From Gamarada debralockiae (Eukaryota; Ascomycota; Leotiomycetes; Helotiales; Hyphodiscaceae), in assembly GCA_002803225.1 (NCBI GenBank), contig NXFV01000806.1:1-12750 (forward strand): a DNA stretch of 12,750 bases, written 5' to 3'. This document shows, one piece after another, positions 1 through 8,793 of the stretch (the first letter of the stretch is position 1; each line of letters begins with the position of its first letter). The notes beneath the pieces are model-generated. The model was not told where the DNA came from. It ran no database searches and was given only the letters and a program-made list of their open reading frames with translations. The position numbers were made by a program, and so were the translations under genes.

Positions 1-18
1 TTTTGGTGATTTCACACC

Positions 19-49
19 TGCGCAACTCGCTTACATGCGCAACTCGCTT
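19..49. repeat. 17-bp tandem repeat, two copies
   Basis: The 14-bp string tgcgcaactcgctt occurs at 19-32 and again at 36-49, so the unit is 17 bp. It lies at the window edge and may belong to a larger element that starts outside. A related core (aagcgag / ctcgctt) recurs in the hairpin at 6995-7017. Confidence 0.6.
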
Positions 50-106
50 GCCGAGTACGTTAATGATAGTATAATTTTAATTATGTAATCATTTGCCAAG
101 CTTTAG

Positions 107-318
107 CAGGGGTTGACAGAATTCGTGCACCACTTCAAAAACCCAACTCTTAATAACTTTAAAACGCAAAGTCCAAAGGAACTATAAATTACACCGGCAT
201 CATCATAAAAAAAGGCGCCTTCAAATTTTGTACCAAAAGTTTTCGATATAAATAGTTTCTTGGAGAGCTGTGGTCGCGTCTTCTTTTGGAGGTGGTGCAC
301 GAATTCTGTCAACCCCTG
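107..318. mobile_element. MITE-like foldback element with 27-bp terminal inverted repeats
   Basis: Positions 107-133 (starting caggggttgacag) are the exact reverse complement of 292-318, 27 of 27 bases. The match weakens but continues a few bases inward (ttcaaaa against tccaaaa). The roughly 158-bp interior is AT-rich and contains further imperfect inverted matches, for example around 181-190 and 247-258, so the unit could fold on itself. It encodes no transposase, as expected of a non-autonomous MITE. I find no clean target-site duplication: the left flank ends ctttag and the right flank begins gtgctt. The ends could therefore be off by a few bases, or the copy is old. It ends 141 bp before the start codon of the acetyltransferase gene and could affect its promoter. 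The family is not identified. Confidence 0.75.
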
Positions 319-459
319 GTGCTTGCGGCTATTTAGGACTATGGCTGACGCAAGGCTAAATAAGGTGCGGGGCCTTGACCAATAGCGAGCGAACACCACC
401 TTTGAACGTCGTCACATTTCGAACTTGAATATCTCAATCCACCTCTTAGATTTCCAAGC

Positions 460-1164
460 ATGTCGAACAACTGTCTCACCCTTGGAGCAGTTGTCTCCAA
501 CACTAACCCTGCACACTTCCCCGGACCCGAGCCCTTGACTGGCCAGCATGTGACACTAGAGCGCCTCTCGCAGAACCATTTCCCCGACCTTTACGAGAAC
601 GTAGGGTCCCATGCCGACCTCTGGACATGGTGGCCTGACGGGCCATTCAGCACGACTTCCGAATTCGATGACTACCTAAATGAGCTCCTTAAAATGAGCG
701 ACGATCTTGTGATTTACGCCGTCTCCCTCCTTTCCGGACCGAACAAAGGCAAAGCAGTCGGCCTTGCTTTTGCTCTATCCGAAGATCGCCTCACTAATCG
801 AGTCGCCGAGCTCGGACTCTTCTTTGGTCCTCAATTACAAAGGACTAGGGCAGGGACGGAAGTGGTCTATCTCCTTGGCGGTCTTCTTTTCAAGTTGAAT
901 CATCGAAGATTACAATGGAAGACCAATTCCTTAAATCTCCAGTCTAGGAAGGCTGCAGAGAGGTATGGGTTTGTCTACGAAGGGACATTTAGACAACATC
1001 AGATTAATAAAGGGAGGAATAGAGACTCTGCTTGGTATTCTATCCTCGATTCTGAATGGCCAATGTGTAGGAAAGCGTTTGAAAAGTGGTTGGAAGATGG
1101 GAATTTTGATGAGCAGCAACGGCAGAGAAGCAGGATAGAGGAGATAAGAGAGAGTTTAAGATAG
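460..1164 (+). CDS. GNAT-family N-acetyltransferase (RimJ/RimL-like, Acetyltransf_3 type)
   Basis: This is an intact single-exon gene for 234 residues. Family members transfer an acetyl group from acetyl-CoA to an amine, often a protein N-terminus or small molecule; the substrate here cannot be told from sequence. The N-terminal part (about 25-75) has the usual LTGQHVTLERL opening strand and a WTWWPDGPF block. The acetyl-CoA loop is at about 127-133 (QRTRAGT), a variant of the Q/RxxGxG/A motif, after the LGLFFGP strand. The C-terminal half carries the strongly conserved SRKAAERYGFVYEGTFRQ helix-strand (about 162-179) and KGRNRDSAWYSILDSEWP (about 184-201). No signal peptide or membrane segment is seen, so it is probably soluble. 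The start was chosen because the ATG has A at -3 and the domain begins shortly after it. It is convergent with the membrane flavoprotein gene 2 kb downstream. The MITE-like repeat lies immediately upstream. Confidence 0.93.
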   Translation: MSNNCLTLGAVVSNTNPAHFPGPEPLTGQHVTLERLSQNHFPDLYENVGSHADLWTWWPDGPFSTTSEFDDYLNELLKMSDDLVIYAVSLLSGPNKGKAVGLAFALSEDRLTNRVAELGLFFGPQLQRTRAGTEVVYLLGGLLFKLNHRRLQWKTNSLNLQSRKAAERYGFVYEGTFRQHQINKGRNRDSAWYSILDSEWPMCRKAFEKWLEDGNFDEQQRQRSRIEEIRESLR

Positions 1165-3158
1165 GTATGGACATTTTAGTAAAGAGCCTAAAAAGTCGAA
1201 GTACCCTAGTCAATTTCACCACACAGGGTGTTTCATCACGCTGGGATGTGGACTACTTCTGAAAAATCGAATCAACACTGGTATAAAAACTTTGACACTA
1301 TGAGCTCCCTTTGTGTTCTCTGCGATCGATCTTTCAGTAGCCACGAAAGGTGGCGATCGTCTTAAAAAATGCTATGCTGTTGTGTGTTGCATTTGAAGGT
1401 GGCAACTATAATCTGTGGTTGCGGGGCATAAAGAGTAATATATTTCTCTTGATCTGTCTTCTAGAGCCGCATGAACCAAGTGAAAATATTGTGAATATCG
1501 AGTATGACCTGGCCCTGCCTGCTACGAGTTAATTCCGCTGTCACCAAACGTAATGATCTTGCGAACAAGACGATAGCATATCTCGTCTGAAAACTCTATA
1601 TTCCCGCGGCCTACTCGTTGCCCGACGTAATACCATTCTGTCCCGGAGCAAGCTTAGGCTGCTTCTGTTCTTTTATCTCCCAATCGGCGGAGTCAATGAG
1701 AGGCCGATACTTGTATGGAGCTATGTCGAGTAACATCCTGAAGTTGTTGTATATGTGAGTTTCGAAGTCAATGTAAAGGAATAAAGAATAGTCGTCTTAT
1801 CCTCTTCTTCTGCTTGTTTGTTGCGAACTGGAAGTGGGAATTTCTGTGACTTAAGAGGCTTTCTCTCGTTTCCGGCCTCAGCTACTGCGACATGCACTCA
1901 CAGCACCCAAGTTCATTGGCGGCGGGACGACCAGCCCCGCATGATAAAAATGAGTGACAGAGTTTTTTGAAGAGAGATTTGTAAACCCAAGTCGGCCTCG
2001 TCGCTATAGTATCCCACTTGCCTAATCGAGGATGGTAGTGGGTGGTGGGGATCAGGTCGCCTTTATTCGGGATGGGCTGAACAAACCTTAGTTAAAAGGT
2101 GTTGCTTTCGACCATCAATTCTTGAATTTTAACCCTAAGCATTCAGGCGTCGAAATTCCATTCAAAAGTGCAAGAGAAAAAATTTGGCCCAATTTGAAAT
2201 CGAAATCTCAAACTCAAGCTCAACTGAGTTCTAGAGGAATGGCGATCTGTGACCATGCAACACAATAGCACCTAGTCAGCAGTTATAAGATAAAAGGCAC
2301 CTGGAAGCAAATCGGTGACATAAAAATCTACAAGTTAACCCCATCTAGCATGCTACTTGGCCGATTCACCTTCTAACAACTTCCTGACGTGATTGGTTCC
2401 GATATCCCACTACGGCCATCATTGATGCCTTCGATGCCTTCGGACCCGGTCATTAGACTCTCCAGGGCGCTGGCTTAATGGCCAAGGTGCTCGATCCTCG
2501 TTCTTGTTTCAGAATTCTTTAAAGGATAGCTTGCCCAGTACGAATGGGTTTCCGAACCAAGTGAGGAGAAAGACGAGACGGAAGAGGCTCTTCTCAACAG
2601 AAGTAGGAATTGGAAGCATATGTTGAGGTGTATCTGGATATTGCCGAGGGTGCGAAGAGCAGATGGCCTGATGTGAATAGCTGTAGTGCGTTTGCTCTCT
2701 GTTGGGTGGGAAGTGGTGGGTTATTTTCTTCTGGGTCTGCAACATGTCCTATTTGGGAGACTAGAGACTGCAGACTGGAGGGACTTTACTGATGTTGTGG
2801 GTTACAGGTTACTTCACAGGCTTCAGGCAACATAGCCGATTCAATGTCTCTGGTTCGGTTCGCTCAGAGCAAGTTATCCGTATTACGTATGTCCGTTCGA
2901 ATTCTCTTGAAGGACTGTGACGAATTGAGCAATCAAGGCTGCTATAAGTATTGAGATCAGACAATGAGCAATAAGAACAGAAGTAGCAGTAAAGAATGGA
3001 TCTACTTCTCAGTTGTCTAGAAGAGGCTAAATCTATCATCCCATCTAATGCCCTAAGAAACGTTAGCAACCCCCAAAATAACCACAATTCACAACATCAT
3101 AATTCTCAGCACAAAATCACAACCTCTTAGCAAACAATGACAGCAAGATTCCGCACAT
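1165..3158. other. Intergenic region without a convincing gene
   Basis: Only short frames of 60-92 residues are present, on both strands and overlapping one another. None has a family motif, a consistent start context or recognisable splice partners. The frames at 2509-2745 (-), 2610-2792 (+) and 2809-3087 (-) look like chance openings; the last lies just beyond the 3' end of the TmpA-like gene and probably falls in its 3' untranslated region or downstream. A 9-bp unit, gatgccttc, is duplicated in tandem at 2424-2441. I saw no RNA gene. Confidence 0.6.
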
Positions 3159-4687
3159 TTAAGAATCAAAAATCGGCCCATAAGCCGCAATTCCGCGACT
3201 CTCCATCCCAAACACCACCTTCCTCGTCACCTTGGGATTACTAATAACATAAACCGCCTCCGCACCGCACTCCACGTACAACTTATATGTCTCCATTACA
3301 ATATCGGGATATCCCTTCTCACTAGTATTCCAAATCACCGCCTTCGGATCGGCTTTTAGTACAGTATCGACAATACCAGGTCCGTATGTAGTTTCAGGGT
3401 TTCGAGTCGACCAGAGAATTCGACGAGGGATCTTGTCGTCGACCAAGAGGGACATGCAAGGACCAATCCCAGAACCTGTCGCAACGAGGACGACTTGTCT
3501 GAAGAGACGGGCGCCATAGAGAGGGCCATGGACAGGAAAACCGCGAGTCCAGAGTTTGGTGGGAGGTGAGGTGATTACCTTATTAGTCCAATCACCAGCG
3601 TTAGATACCACGAATGAGAAACCCTTGCCGTTAGGTTCGGGTATTGTAGCAAAGGCATGCCATTCGAGTAATGGGCGGTCCGAGACTTTGAGACCGTAAT
3701 AGGGCTGCATGTCTTTGTAGGTGAAGTGCAGCCGGGTTGCATGGCCAGAGAGCACCTCGGCACGGACATTGCGGAGTCGGAGACGGCCCCAGGAAAGGGC
3801 GATGAAGAAGGTTGAGATGAGGAGGAACCAGAAGCCTGGGTTTCGGATGAGGATTAAACCAATGTTCATGTGTTGCTTTTGGGCGTTTTGCTCGGCGATT
3901 ATAAAGGTTTGTGTCCAGAGGATGAGGAAGGAAGTCCAGCCTGCGAAACGATGCACAGCTTCGAAGTAATCGTGGAAGCGTCTACGGAACTTGGGGTGTG
4001 CCCCTGTGAGGATGAAGAGGAACATCGTGACGAGGATATAGCAGGTCACGACATTCACGACTGCGAGGCCATTGGTGGGTTTTCGGACGAAGTCTCGAGT
4101 TGTGAGGGCTGTGTAGAGTATGAACCAGACTACAGCAGCAACGCCGCACCCGGAATGGACTCCGCCATAGTGATATACCTTGGCAAGCTTTCGACGGATG
4201 AAGAGCGGTGTGGATAAAGGAACGCAGGTAGCAACCTCATAAATGAAGTTGACAACGTTTTCCTGTCGCATCATAATGGATGCAAGTATATTGGCCGAAG
4301 TTGCGTTCTTGACATTGGAAATGGTTGGATAACCTTTAGATTCAGCCACAAAGACAATGAAGGCGGTGACATTGATTAGGAAGATTGCCACAAACATCTT
4401 TCGATAGACGGTGAAAAATACATCTATATGGCACAAATAAGCATTTGTTCCGCAGTTTTGGGCAAGGGAAAGATCGTACGAGTTAACCGTCTGAAGATGT
4501 CGTTTCTTCCATGCTGCTCAGGTAGGGTGAGATCGTTTACAGGTGTGGGTGATAGCTCGGTGCTCTCGGTTGAAGGGATAGATAGAGGGCTTGACAAGCT
4601 GATTGTGGTGACAGTGACGGCGTCTGGCTTCTCCTTCAAATTTTGCAAGCCACTGCTGCTGCTACTTGAACTGCTGATGGTATCCAT
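3159..4687 (-). CDS. TmpA-like integral membrane flavoprotein oxidoreductase (two exons)
   Basis: Joining exon 4480-4687 to exon 3159-4423 gives 490 residues. The family is that of Aspergillus nidulans TmpA, a putative plasma-membrane flavoprotein involved in signalling for conidiation and related to ferric reductase / NADPH oxidase proteins. A similar module is fused to some fungal NRPS-like enzymes, but no adenylation domain is present here. The N-terminus has a run of eight serines (5-12) and a polar tail of about 65 residues, probably cytosolic. Hydrophobic helices lie at about 80-97, 159-177, 188-209, 228-246 and 266-280. Family signatures include YHYGGVHSG (153-161), HRFAGWTSF (227-235) and EWHAFATIP (323-331, in the flavin-binding barrel). 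The nucleotide-binding loop is VLVATGSGIGPCMSLL (381-396), and the C-terminus is AYGPIFDS. The exon junction reads RRLTH-VFFTVYRKMF, matching the conserved H-x-x-F-x-VYR-x-F block. A TTG-started reading of exon 2 alone would lose the N-terminus. The gene appears intact. Substrate and role in this species are unknown. Confidence 0.9.
4424..4479 (-). other. Predicted 56-nt spliceosomal intron in the TmpA-like gene
   Basis: On the minus strand the intron begins GTACGA and ends CATATAG. Removing it joins the Ser-rich N-terminal frame to the membrane-domain frame in phase 1 and forms a His codon across the junction. Without removal the first frame stops at 4424-4426. The branch site is weak (possibly GCTTAT). 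Length and ends are typical of ascomycete introns, and the joined protein fits the family. Confidence 0.8.
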
Positions 4688-4856
4688 TCTACCGTAATGT
4701 ATCCGTTTCAGTGGGTAGCCTCCAAATCCATTGAATTTATGTAGAGTTAAAATATTTTATGAAACGGGAGATTGAATGCTGTTCAAGTTGATATAAGTAG
4801 AGAACAGCTGGGAAAGAGGTGGATTTAAATGAAAGTACACGACGCAGGTGGGTAGT

Positions 4857-4922
4857 GGCTATTTATCTGTGAGGCGTTGACTACGTATTTGTGAGGCGTT
4901 GGCTATGTATCTGCGAGGCGTG
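4857..4922. repeat. Minisatellite, three 22-bp units upstream of the TmpA-like gene
   Basis: Units at 4857-4878, 4879-4900 and 4901-4922 are tandem and similar. Each has a ctat/ctac-gtat or ttat half followed by tgtgaggcgt (tgcgaggcgt in the third). The array lies about 170-235 bp upstream of the start codon at 4687, within the likely promoter or 5' leader. Repeated GAGGCGT cores could be binding sites, but no known factor can be assigned. Confidence 0.7.
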
Positions 4923-5035
4923 AACTCTTGCCCTTACGCAAGATAACATCCACCATCATGGGCTCGGTGGTTGAGCCTTGATTGGGCGAGATCGTGGGGC
5001 ACTGCATCCCCATATGCATGTTACGAGCCTGTCAG

Positions 5036-5292
5036 AATAATTCCGTGTTCACAGGGGCAAGGTCCCCTGACGAGTTTGTAACTTGATTAATCCTTTATAT
5101 AATTTTGTAATAACAATTAATAGCTTTCTTTGCCTTCTTCTATCTTCTTTTTTTACCTTTTCTTTATTTATTTTTTAGACCAAATTAATATAATAATCCA
5201 TAATTATTTTATGGTATTAAATTAAAATCGTCGACCTGGATGTAACAGGGCCAAAATTAGGCCTGAAAAGGTTACTAAAACACGGACTTATT
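5036..5292. mobile_element. Possible AT-rich MITE with 14-bp imperfect inverted ends
   Basis: Bases 5036-5049 (aataattccgtgtt) match the reverse complement of 5279-5292 at 13 of 14 positions. The interior, about 5090-5230, is strikingly AT-rich, unlike both flanks, and has no coding frame. A small CAGGGG/CCCCTG hairpin (5052-5057 with 5064-5069) lies just inside the left end. The short match could be chance, and no target duplication is evident, so this is tentative. Confidence 0.3.
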
Positions 5293-6630
5293 TAGATGCT
5301 CGTTAGGAATGAAAAGGAAGGTCGAGCGGGTGGCAGTTGAAAGCCAGCGCCACCTACATGACCTCCTCCTTGAAAGAACTTGAGCCTAATGCATACAACT
5401 CCTGACTGAGTACTTGTTTCCAAATTGTGGGGCCAAAACTAGATAAGAAGTTATTTAGGGAAGGTAGCTTAAAATTCTGTAGGGCCGCAGCTTAGCGTGC
5501 ATACCACAGGACAGAGAATGGAAGGTGAAGACTGGATCGTCCGCAGCATGCCTTTCTTCAACTGTGACTCGAATGTTGAATGGTCATTCTTTGGATTAGG
5601 CAGCTATGGTAGCTCAAAGGACTATGGATTTCAGGTCAAGTTGTAAGGTAGAGATATTAACTTGCGCTGGTTGTGAAAGCACCTCTCAAGCTAGGGCAAG
5701 CACGTTCGAGACCCCGGCGACTACCGCCTTCGGTCTGTAATATACCCATGAGACATGGTACATCGACCGGACTGGTGCTGCTGACGTGAACAAATGAAAT
5801 CTCAGTAAGTAACTTCATGTCCAAAGCCCAGAGAGAGAGAGTGCCACTTGCTCCTCACTCGAAGACGTACCCTCTTCTAGACGCTAGATGGGCGATACCA
5901 TGATATGAGCAGTATCGGTCTCTACTGGTGAATAATATGTCCTAGAAATGAAGAAGTCAGTACAGGGCCAGAGGGAAGATGCAGGGAAAGAGGCATCTCT
6001 ACCAGAGGTAGGTCTTACGCTTAATTCGGCTCAAAGGAGACCACGCTCCTAATGGCAGCACTTCATCAACAAACATCCCGAACTACCAAGGCTGATGGAC
6101 GAATGATTGGTGGGAGACTTGTTTCGGTGGCCGAGAGGAGGTTCTTGTTGAAACGGAGGTTGTTGAAACCGGTAGGTGAACTGGCTGGTGCGACAAGACA
6201 TTCGAAAGTGACTTGTTAGAAGAGAGAAACGGAGAACTTAGTTGCAGGTCTTGATCGTTATCTTCCGTCGAGATCTCATACGAAACGCTCGGCATATGGT
6301 CCATAGTGGAAGCCCACCTGCCTATTGCGGTGCCAAATCCCCACCCCCTGCGCGGTCTATCTAAACGTGATTGGAGACACATCCAAGATCTCCACTGCAC
6401 CTTCCTTCTCTAACACAACGGCAGTGACAGCAGTCAAGTGGCACTGATCTAGAGCTACAAAACAAAAAACAACCAATCTCAACCTCTCGAGAAATTCGGA
6501 CACGAAGTACGGTAGAGGCAAACTTGTTTCTAGAGGCAAGCTGCATCTCGGTCATTCGAGTCTCAATGGGGAGCCCCTACGGATTCGAAAGCCACCCAAC
6601 TGACCGAGGAGATGTTCTGACATGAATTCG
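5293..6630. other. Intergenic region, no recognised gene
   Basis: There are only short frames here. Examples are a 42-residue frame from the ATG at 5518 and a Ser/Thr-rich 73-residue frame on the minus strand, 6083-6304, counted from its first ATG. Neither has a motif or good splice partners. A short (AG)6 tract is at 5830-5841. An isolated A-box-like and B-box-like pair at 5610-5620 and 5704-5714 does not fold as a tRNA. Confidence 0.5.
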
Positions 6631-6636
6631 CGGATT

Positions 6637-6779
6637 ATCTCTTACTCGGCATTAGGGCCTGGTGGGGCGCCAACCCTGTAAGTGTGTGTCTGACTGAATG
6701 CGTCGAATGGTCGGATTTCAGTGACGCTGGACTGTGCGCACGTGAAACCCCTTGAAGGCCATAATGCCGAGTAAGAGAT
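6637..6779. repeat. 24-bp inverted repeat enclosing 95 bp (unclassified foldback element)
   Basis: Positions 6637-6660 (starting atctcttactcggcatta) match the reverse complement of 6756-6779 at 23 of 24 positions. The match can be extended outward to cgga with one gap. The enclosed and following DNA, to about 7030, is visibly richer in G+C than its surroundings, suggesting a different origin. No protein of known family is readable. It could be a MITE, the structured end of a larger element, or part of a retroelement relic. Confidence 0.65.
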
Positions 6780-6780
6780 A

Positions 6781-6796
6781 TCTCCGCTCGCGGAGA
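6781..6796. repeat. Compact GC-rich hairpin next to the inverted repeat
   Basis: TCTCCGC (6781-6787) is complementary to GCGGAGA (6790-6796), separated by two bases. It directly abuts the right arm of the inverted repeat at 6756-6779, so the two probably belong to the same element. Confidence 0.5.
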
Positions 6797-6994
6797 GCTC
6801 GAAAGCGGCGACTGGCCCGTCATGCATCTTCCCCGAAGCCGCAGACGCCATACCCGTGGAGCAACCGAGCAAACACCACGCCGGAGATCCACATTTAAAC
6901 GCAATCCGGTGCGATAGCCGCCGAACCCAGCTGTTTTGGTGGCTTTTGTGCAACGATAACGATTGTCCCAACCAAAGGATTCACAAATGGGCAT

Positions 6995-7017
6995 AAGCGA
7001 GCGAGGCGAGCTCGCTT
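6995..7017. repeat. AAGCGAG / CTCGCTT hairpin
   Basis: AAGCGAG (6995-7001) pairs with CTCGCTT (7011-7017) around a nine-base GC-rich loop. The same core, in unpaired tandem form, is present at 19-49. A TATA-like cataaaag lies about 20 bp away on the minus strand (7032-7039). The block may be part of a degraded retroelement or its terminal repeat, which I cannot confirm. Confidence 0.45.
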
Positions 7018-7029
7018 GGCCCACTCCCC

Positions 7030-8200
7030 GCTTTTATGTACCGAGCCTCTAGACCCAACAACCCCTCTTTCACGCCTGGTTGAGAGCAATTGGGAGCACT
7101 GTCTACATATTCAACAACGCAACAAATAATACAATCCAGAAACTTATACATGAGTAACAAAGAGTTATAAACAATCTGGCTTCTCCAGATTTTTCTCAAA
7201 ATTGTTTCGTTGCAGAAATTTCTCAAAAATGGCGTACCTGGCGTGTCGGTGAGTAAATCGAGCTAGGTTAGCCATATCTGGGTATGATCACCACATTATC
7301 GTCTAGTACGTCCTTCAACAGTCCTAACGTGCCTCTTTCAAACAGCAGTACACTAAATATTATACTAATTGTTAAGTTCCGTAGAGTACGAAGTGGGATG
7401 GAAATTAACATTTGTCTCCCGATTGTGGGAAAGTGCACTGGTGGGAGGAATAATCTGATCAAGTCAGCCACCTGAAACCTCAGGTAATGACAATTGGCCC
7501 AACCTCCCTAAGTTTTATTTTCATAAAATGCGCCATGCATGTTTGTTAGGCAGCCACTTGACACGTGAAGTCTCTATGTCCAGTCAGGGCAAGCCAAGGT
7601 AGCGGAGATTCCAAATGAGAGAATATTTTGATTGGGGCGTTCAGCCACCTGGAGGGCTCATCAGGCATCAAGCTCAGCATAAACTTTCAGTTGGAGGAAC
7701 CGATGAGTGGATTCTTTGCGTTCGAGTTGAGCTCTCAGACACTTGCCTCAAAACTCCTCACCACAACCAAGAATTATCGTGCTCGATAACATGTCTAGAA
7801 GAACTGTCGCACTATCTCCTGGAGAGGTCCTGAACACCAGGGTTGAGGCACCGTCTCGTGACGAGGCTCTCATCCAGAGCCTCAGCAGGGCTCCCACCGA
7901 AACGATGCTGGCGTCACGGCCAAGATCATATGACCCGTAGGCATTTGCGCACCTTGAAGTGGAAAGATTGCATACTTACAAATTTGAAAGCGTTTCCGAG
8001 CCGGTCAGAGCCGGTCAGTCTTCATACCCGTCCTATCTTTGGTAAAAATTTGGAGCTGGTTTCTGAGACTCCCCAGCGTTCGAAATAGGCGACGGTGACA
8101 GCGAACAGTCACAATATCTCTTTACGCCATTTCCGTCAGCAACGATCACATCCAACAGGATTGCATCACAAGCATTTCCAACCAACACTGCCGTTCATTT
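7030..8200. other. Intergenic region with short frames only
   Basis: Frames of 49-81 residues overlap on both strands; several begin at TTG rather than ATG. One spliced model is conceivable: ATG at 7790, intron 7937-7990, stop at 8043-8045, about 66 residues. It lacks any motif and has a weak branch site. A 10-bp unit, gagccggtca, is duplicated at 7998-8017. A palindrome, ACCTGA-AACC-TCAGGT, lies around 7470-7485. Confidence 0.4.
7863..7883. repeat. Perfect 8-bp hairpin
   Basis: GAGGCTCT (7863-7870) and AGAGCCTC (7876-7883) are perfect complements around the five-base loop CATCC. A smaller CTCG-TGA-CGAG hairpin lies immediately before it. A role as structured RNA is possible but unsupported. 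Confidence 0.5.
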
Positions 8201-8213
8201 AACCCCTATTGCA

Positions 8214-8594
8214 ATGAGAAATACTCTAGAGACACAAGGTCAGGAGGAGGTGGTTCAGTACGAGATCACTCAGAACAGCCTGAAGTTTAAAGGAAATGTC
8301 AAGGGTATCAAAATCATAGCGACCCAAGTTGCATCGAAGACAGGACAGTATCCCTCTGAATATCACCAGCCTGGGGATGAGGAACAGAACCACCAGTCAC
8401 AAGGCCAGGGGAAGCAAGACAGTGGATTCGTCAACCAGAATGGGGCCCGGTTTTTGCAATCGGTTACCGATACCGAAACTGAAGTGAGCCAGTCCGTGGG
8501 AGGGAAGGATTTTCATATCGTCACGCAGGATGCTGTGGAAGTTGAGGGTGACGTCAGCGGAGGCTCTTTCATCAACAACCAACACGTGTGGTAG
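8214..8594 (+). CDS. Uncharacterised 126-residue protein with two charge-complementary repeats
   Basis: I do not recognise the gene by family. The ATG follows a CA-rich stretch (about 8145-8213) of the kind seen in ascomycete 5' leaders, and the frame is open for 126 hydrophilic residues. There is no signal peptide, membrane helix or cysteine. Two segments match: residues 18-38 (ITQNSLKFKGNVKG...) and 103-123 (VTQDAVEVEGDVSG...). They share T, Q, G, V, G, I and Q at equivalent positions, with conservative changes at most others. K24 and K26 of the first face E109 and E111 of the second. Between them is a Gln/Gly-rich linker (about 40-100) with QSQGQGKQ. Paired short beta-type repeats with a G-N/D-x-x-G turn and opposite charges recall the two repeats of the HET-s prion domain and related HRAM motifs. 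That resemblance is my inference, and the linker is much longer than in HET-s. No NLR or HeLo-domain gene is visible nearby. It could be an orphan protein. Confidence 0.55.
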   Translation: MRNTLETQGQEEVVQYEITQNSLKFKGNVKGIKIIATQVASKTGQYPSEYHQPGDEEQNHQSQGQGKQDSGFVNQNGARFLQSVTDTETEVSQSVGGKDFHIVTQDAVEVEGDVSGGSFINNQHVW

Positions 8595-8760
8595 AGACCA
8601 CAATACCACCGTCTTGATTCTTGAAATCTAGCATCCTGATTATTAGGTTCATTTCCTTTTGTCAAACGTTGCCAATTCTATGGCGCGGCAGCGAGCGATT
8701 AATGGCAGTCTAAATTCTAAATAGTGAAAATCTGAATAAAATTTCTCAAGAAGCACAGAG

Positions 8761-8790
8761 TTAATTAATTTTTATTTTATTTTATTTTTT
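8761..8790. repeat. T-rich low-complexity tract
   Basis: A run of ttttattttattttatttttt follows the end of the 126-residue gene by about 170 bp. It is simple sequence with no stem before it, so it is not called as a terminator. Confidence 0.7.
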
Positions 8791-8793
8791 GCC

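Noticed and set aside
103..399. 98-codon frame on the minus strand
   Set aside because: It spans the whole MITE-like element including both inverted repeats, so it is a by-product of the repeat and not a gene.
2470..2495. A-box-like tggcttaatgg followed by ctcgatcc
   Set aside because: The two boxes are only about ten bases apart, too close for a tRNA, and no cloverleaf is visible.
3870..4217. 115-codon plus-strand frame
   Set aside because: It is the antisense shadow of the TmpA-like membrane domain.
5610..5714. A-box-like tagctcaaagg and B-box-like gttcgagaccc, suggesting a tRNA or SINE
   Set aside because: The boxes are about 83 nt apart, the T-stem (gcacg against ccccg) does not pair, and no acceptor stem forms. 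A tRNA-derived SINE relic cannot be excluded.
6083..6400. Ser/Thr-rich frame on the minus strand
   Set aside because: Its listed start is GTG. From the first ATG (6304) only 73 low-complexity residues remain, with no motif or splice support.
6622..6752. Short spliced reading frame with intron GTAAGT...CTGAC...TTTCAG at about 6676-6719
   Set aside because: The splice signals are good, but the resulting peptide is under 30 residues, lies inside an inverted repeat and shows no motif.
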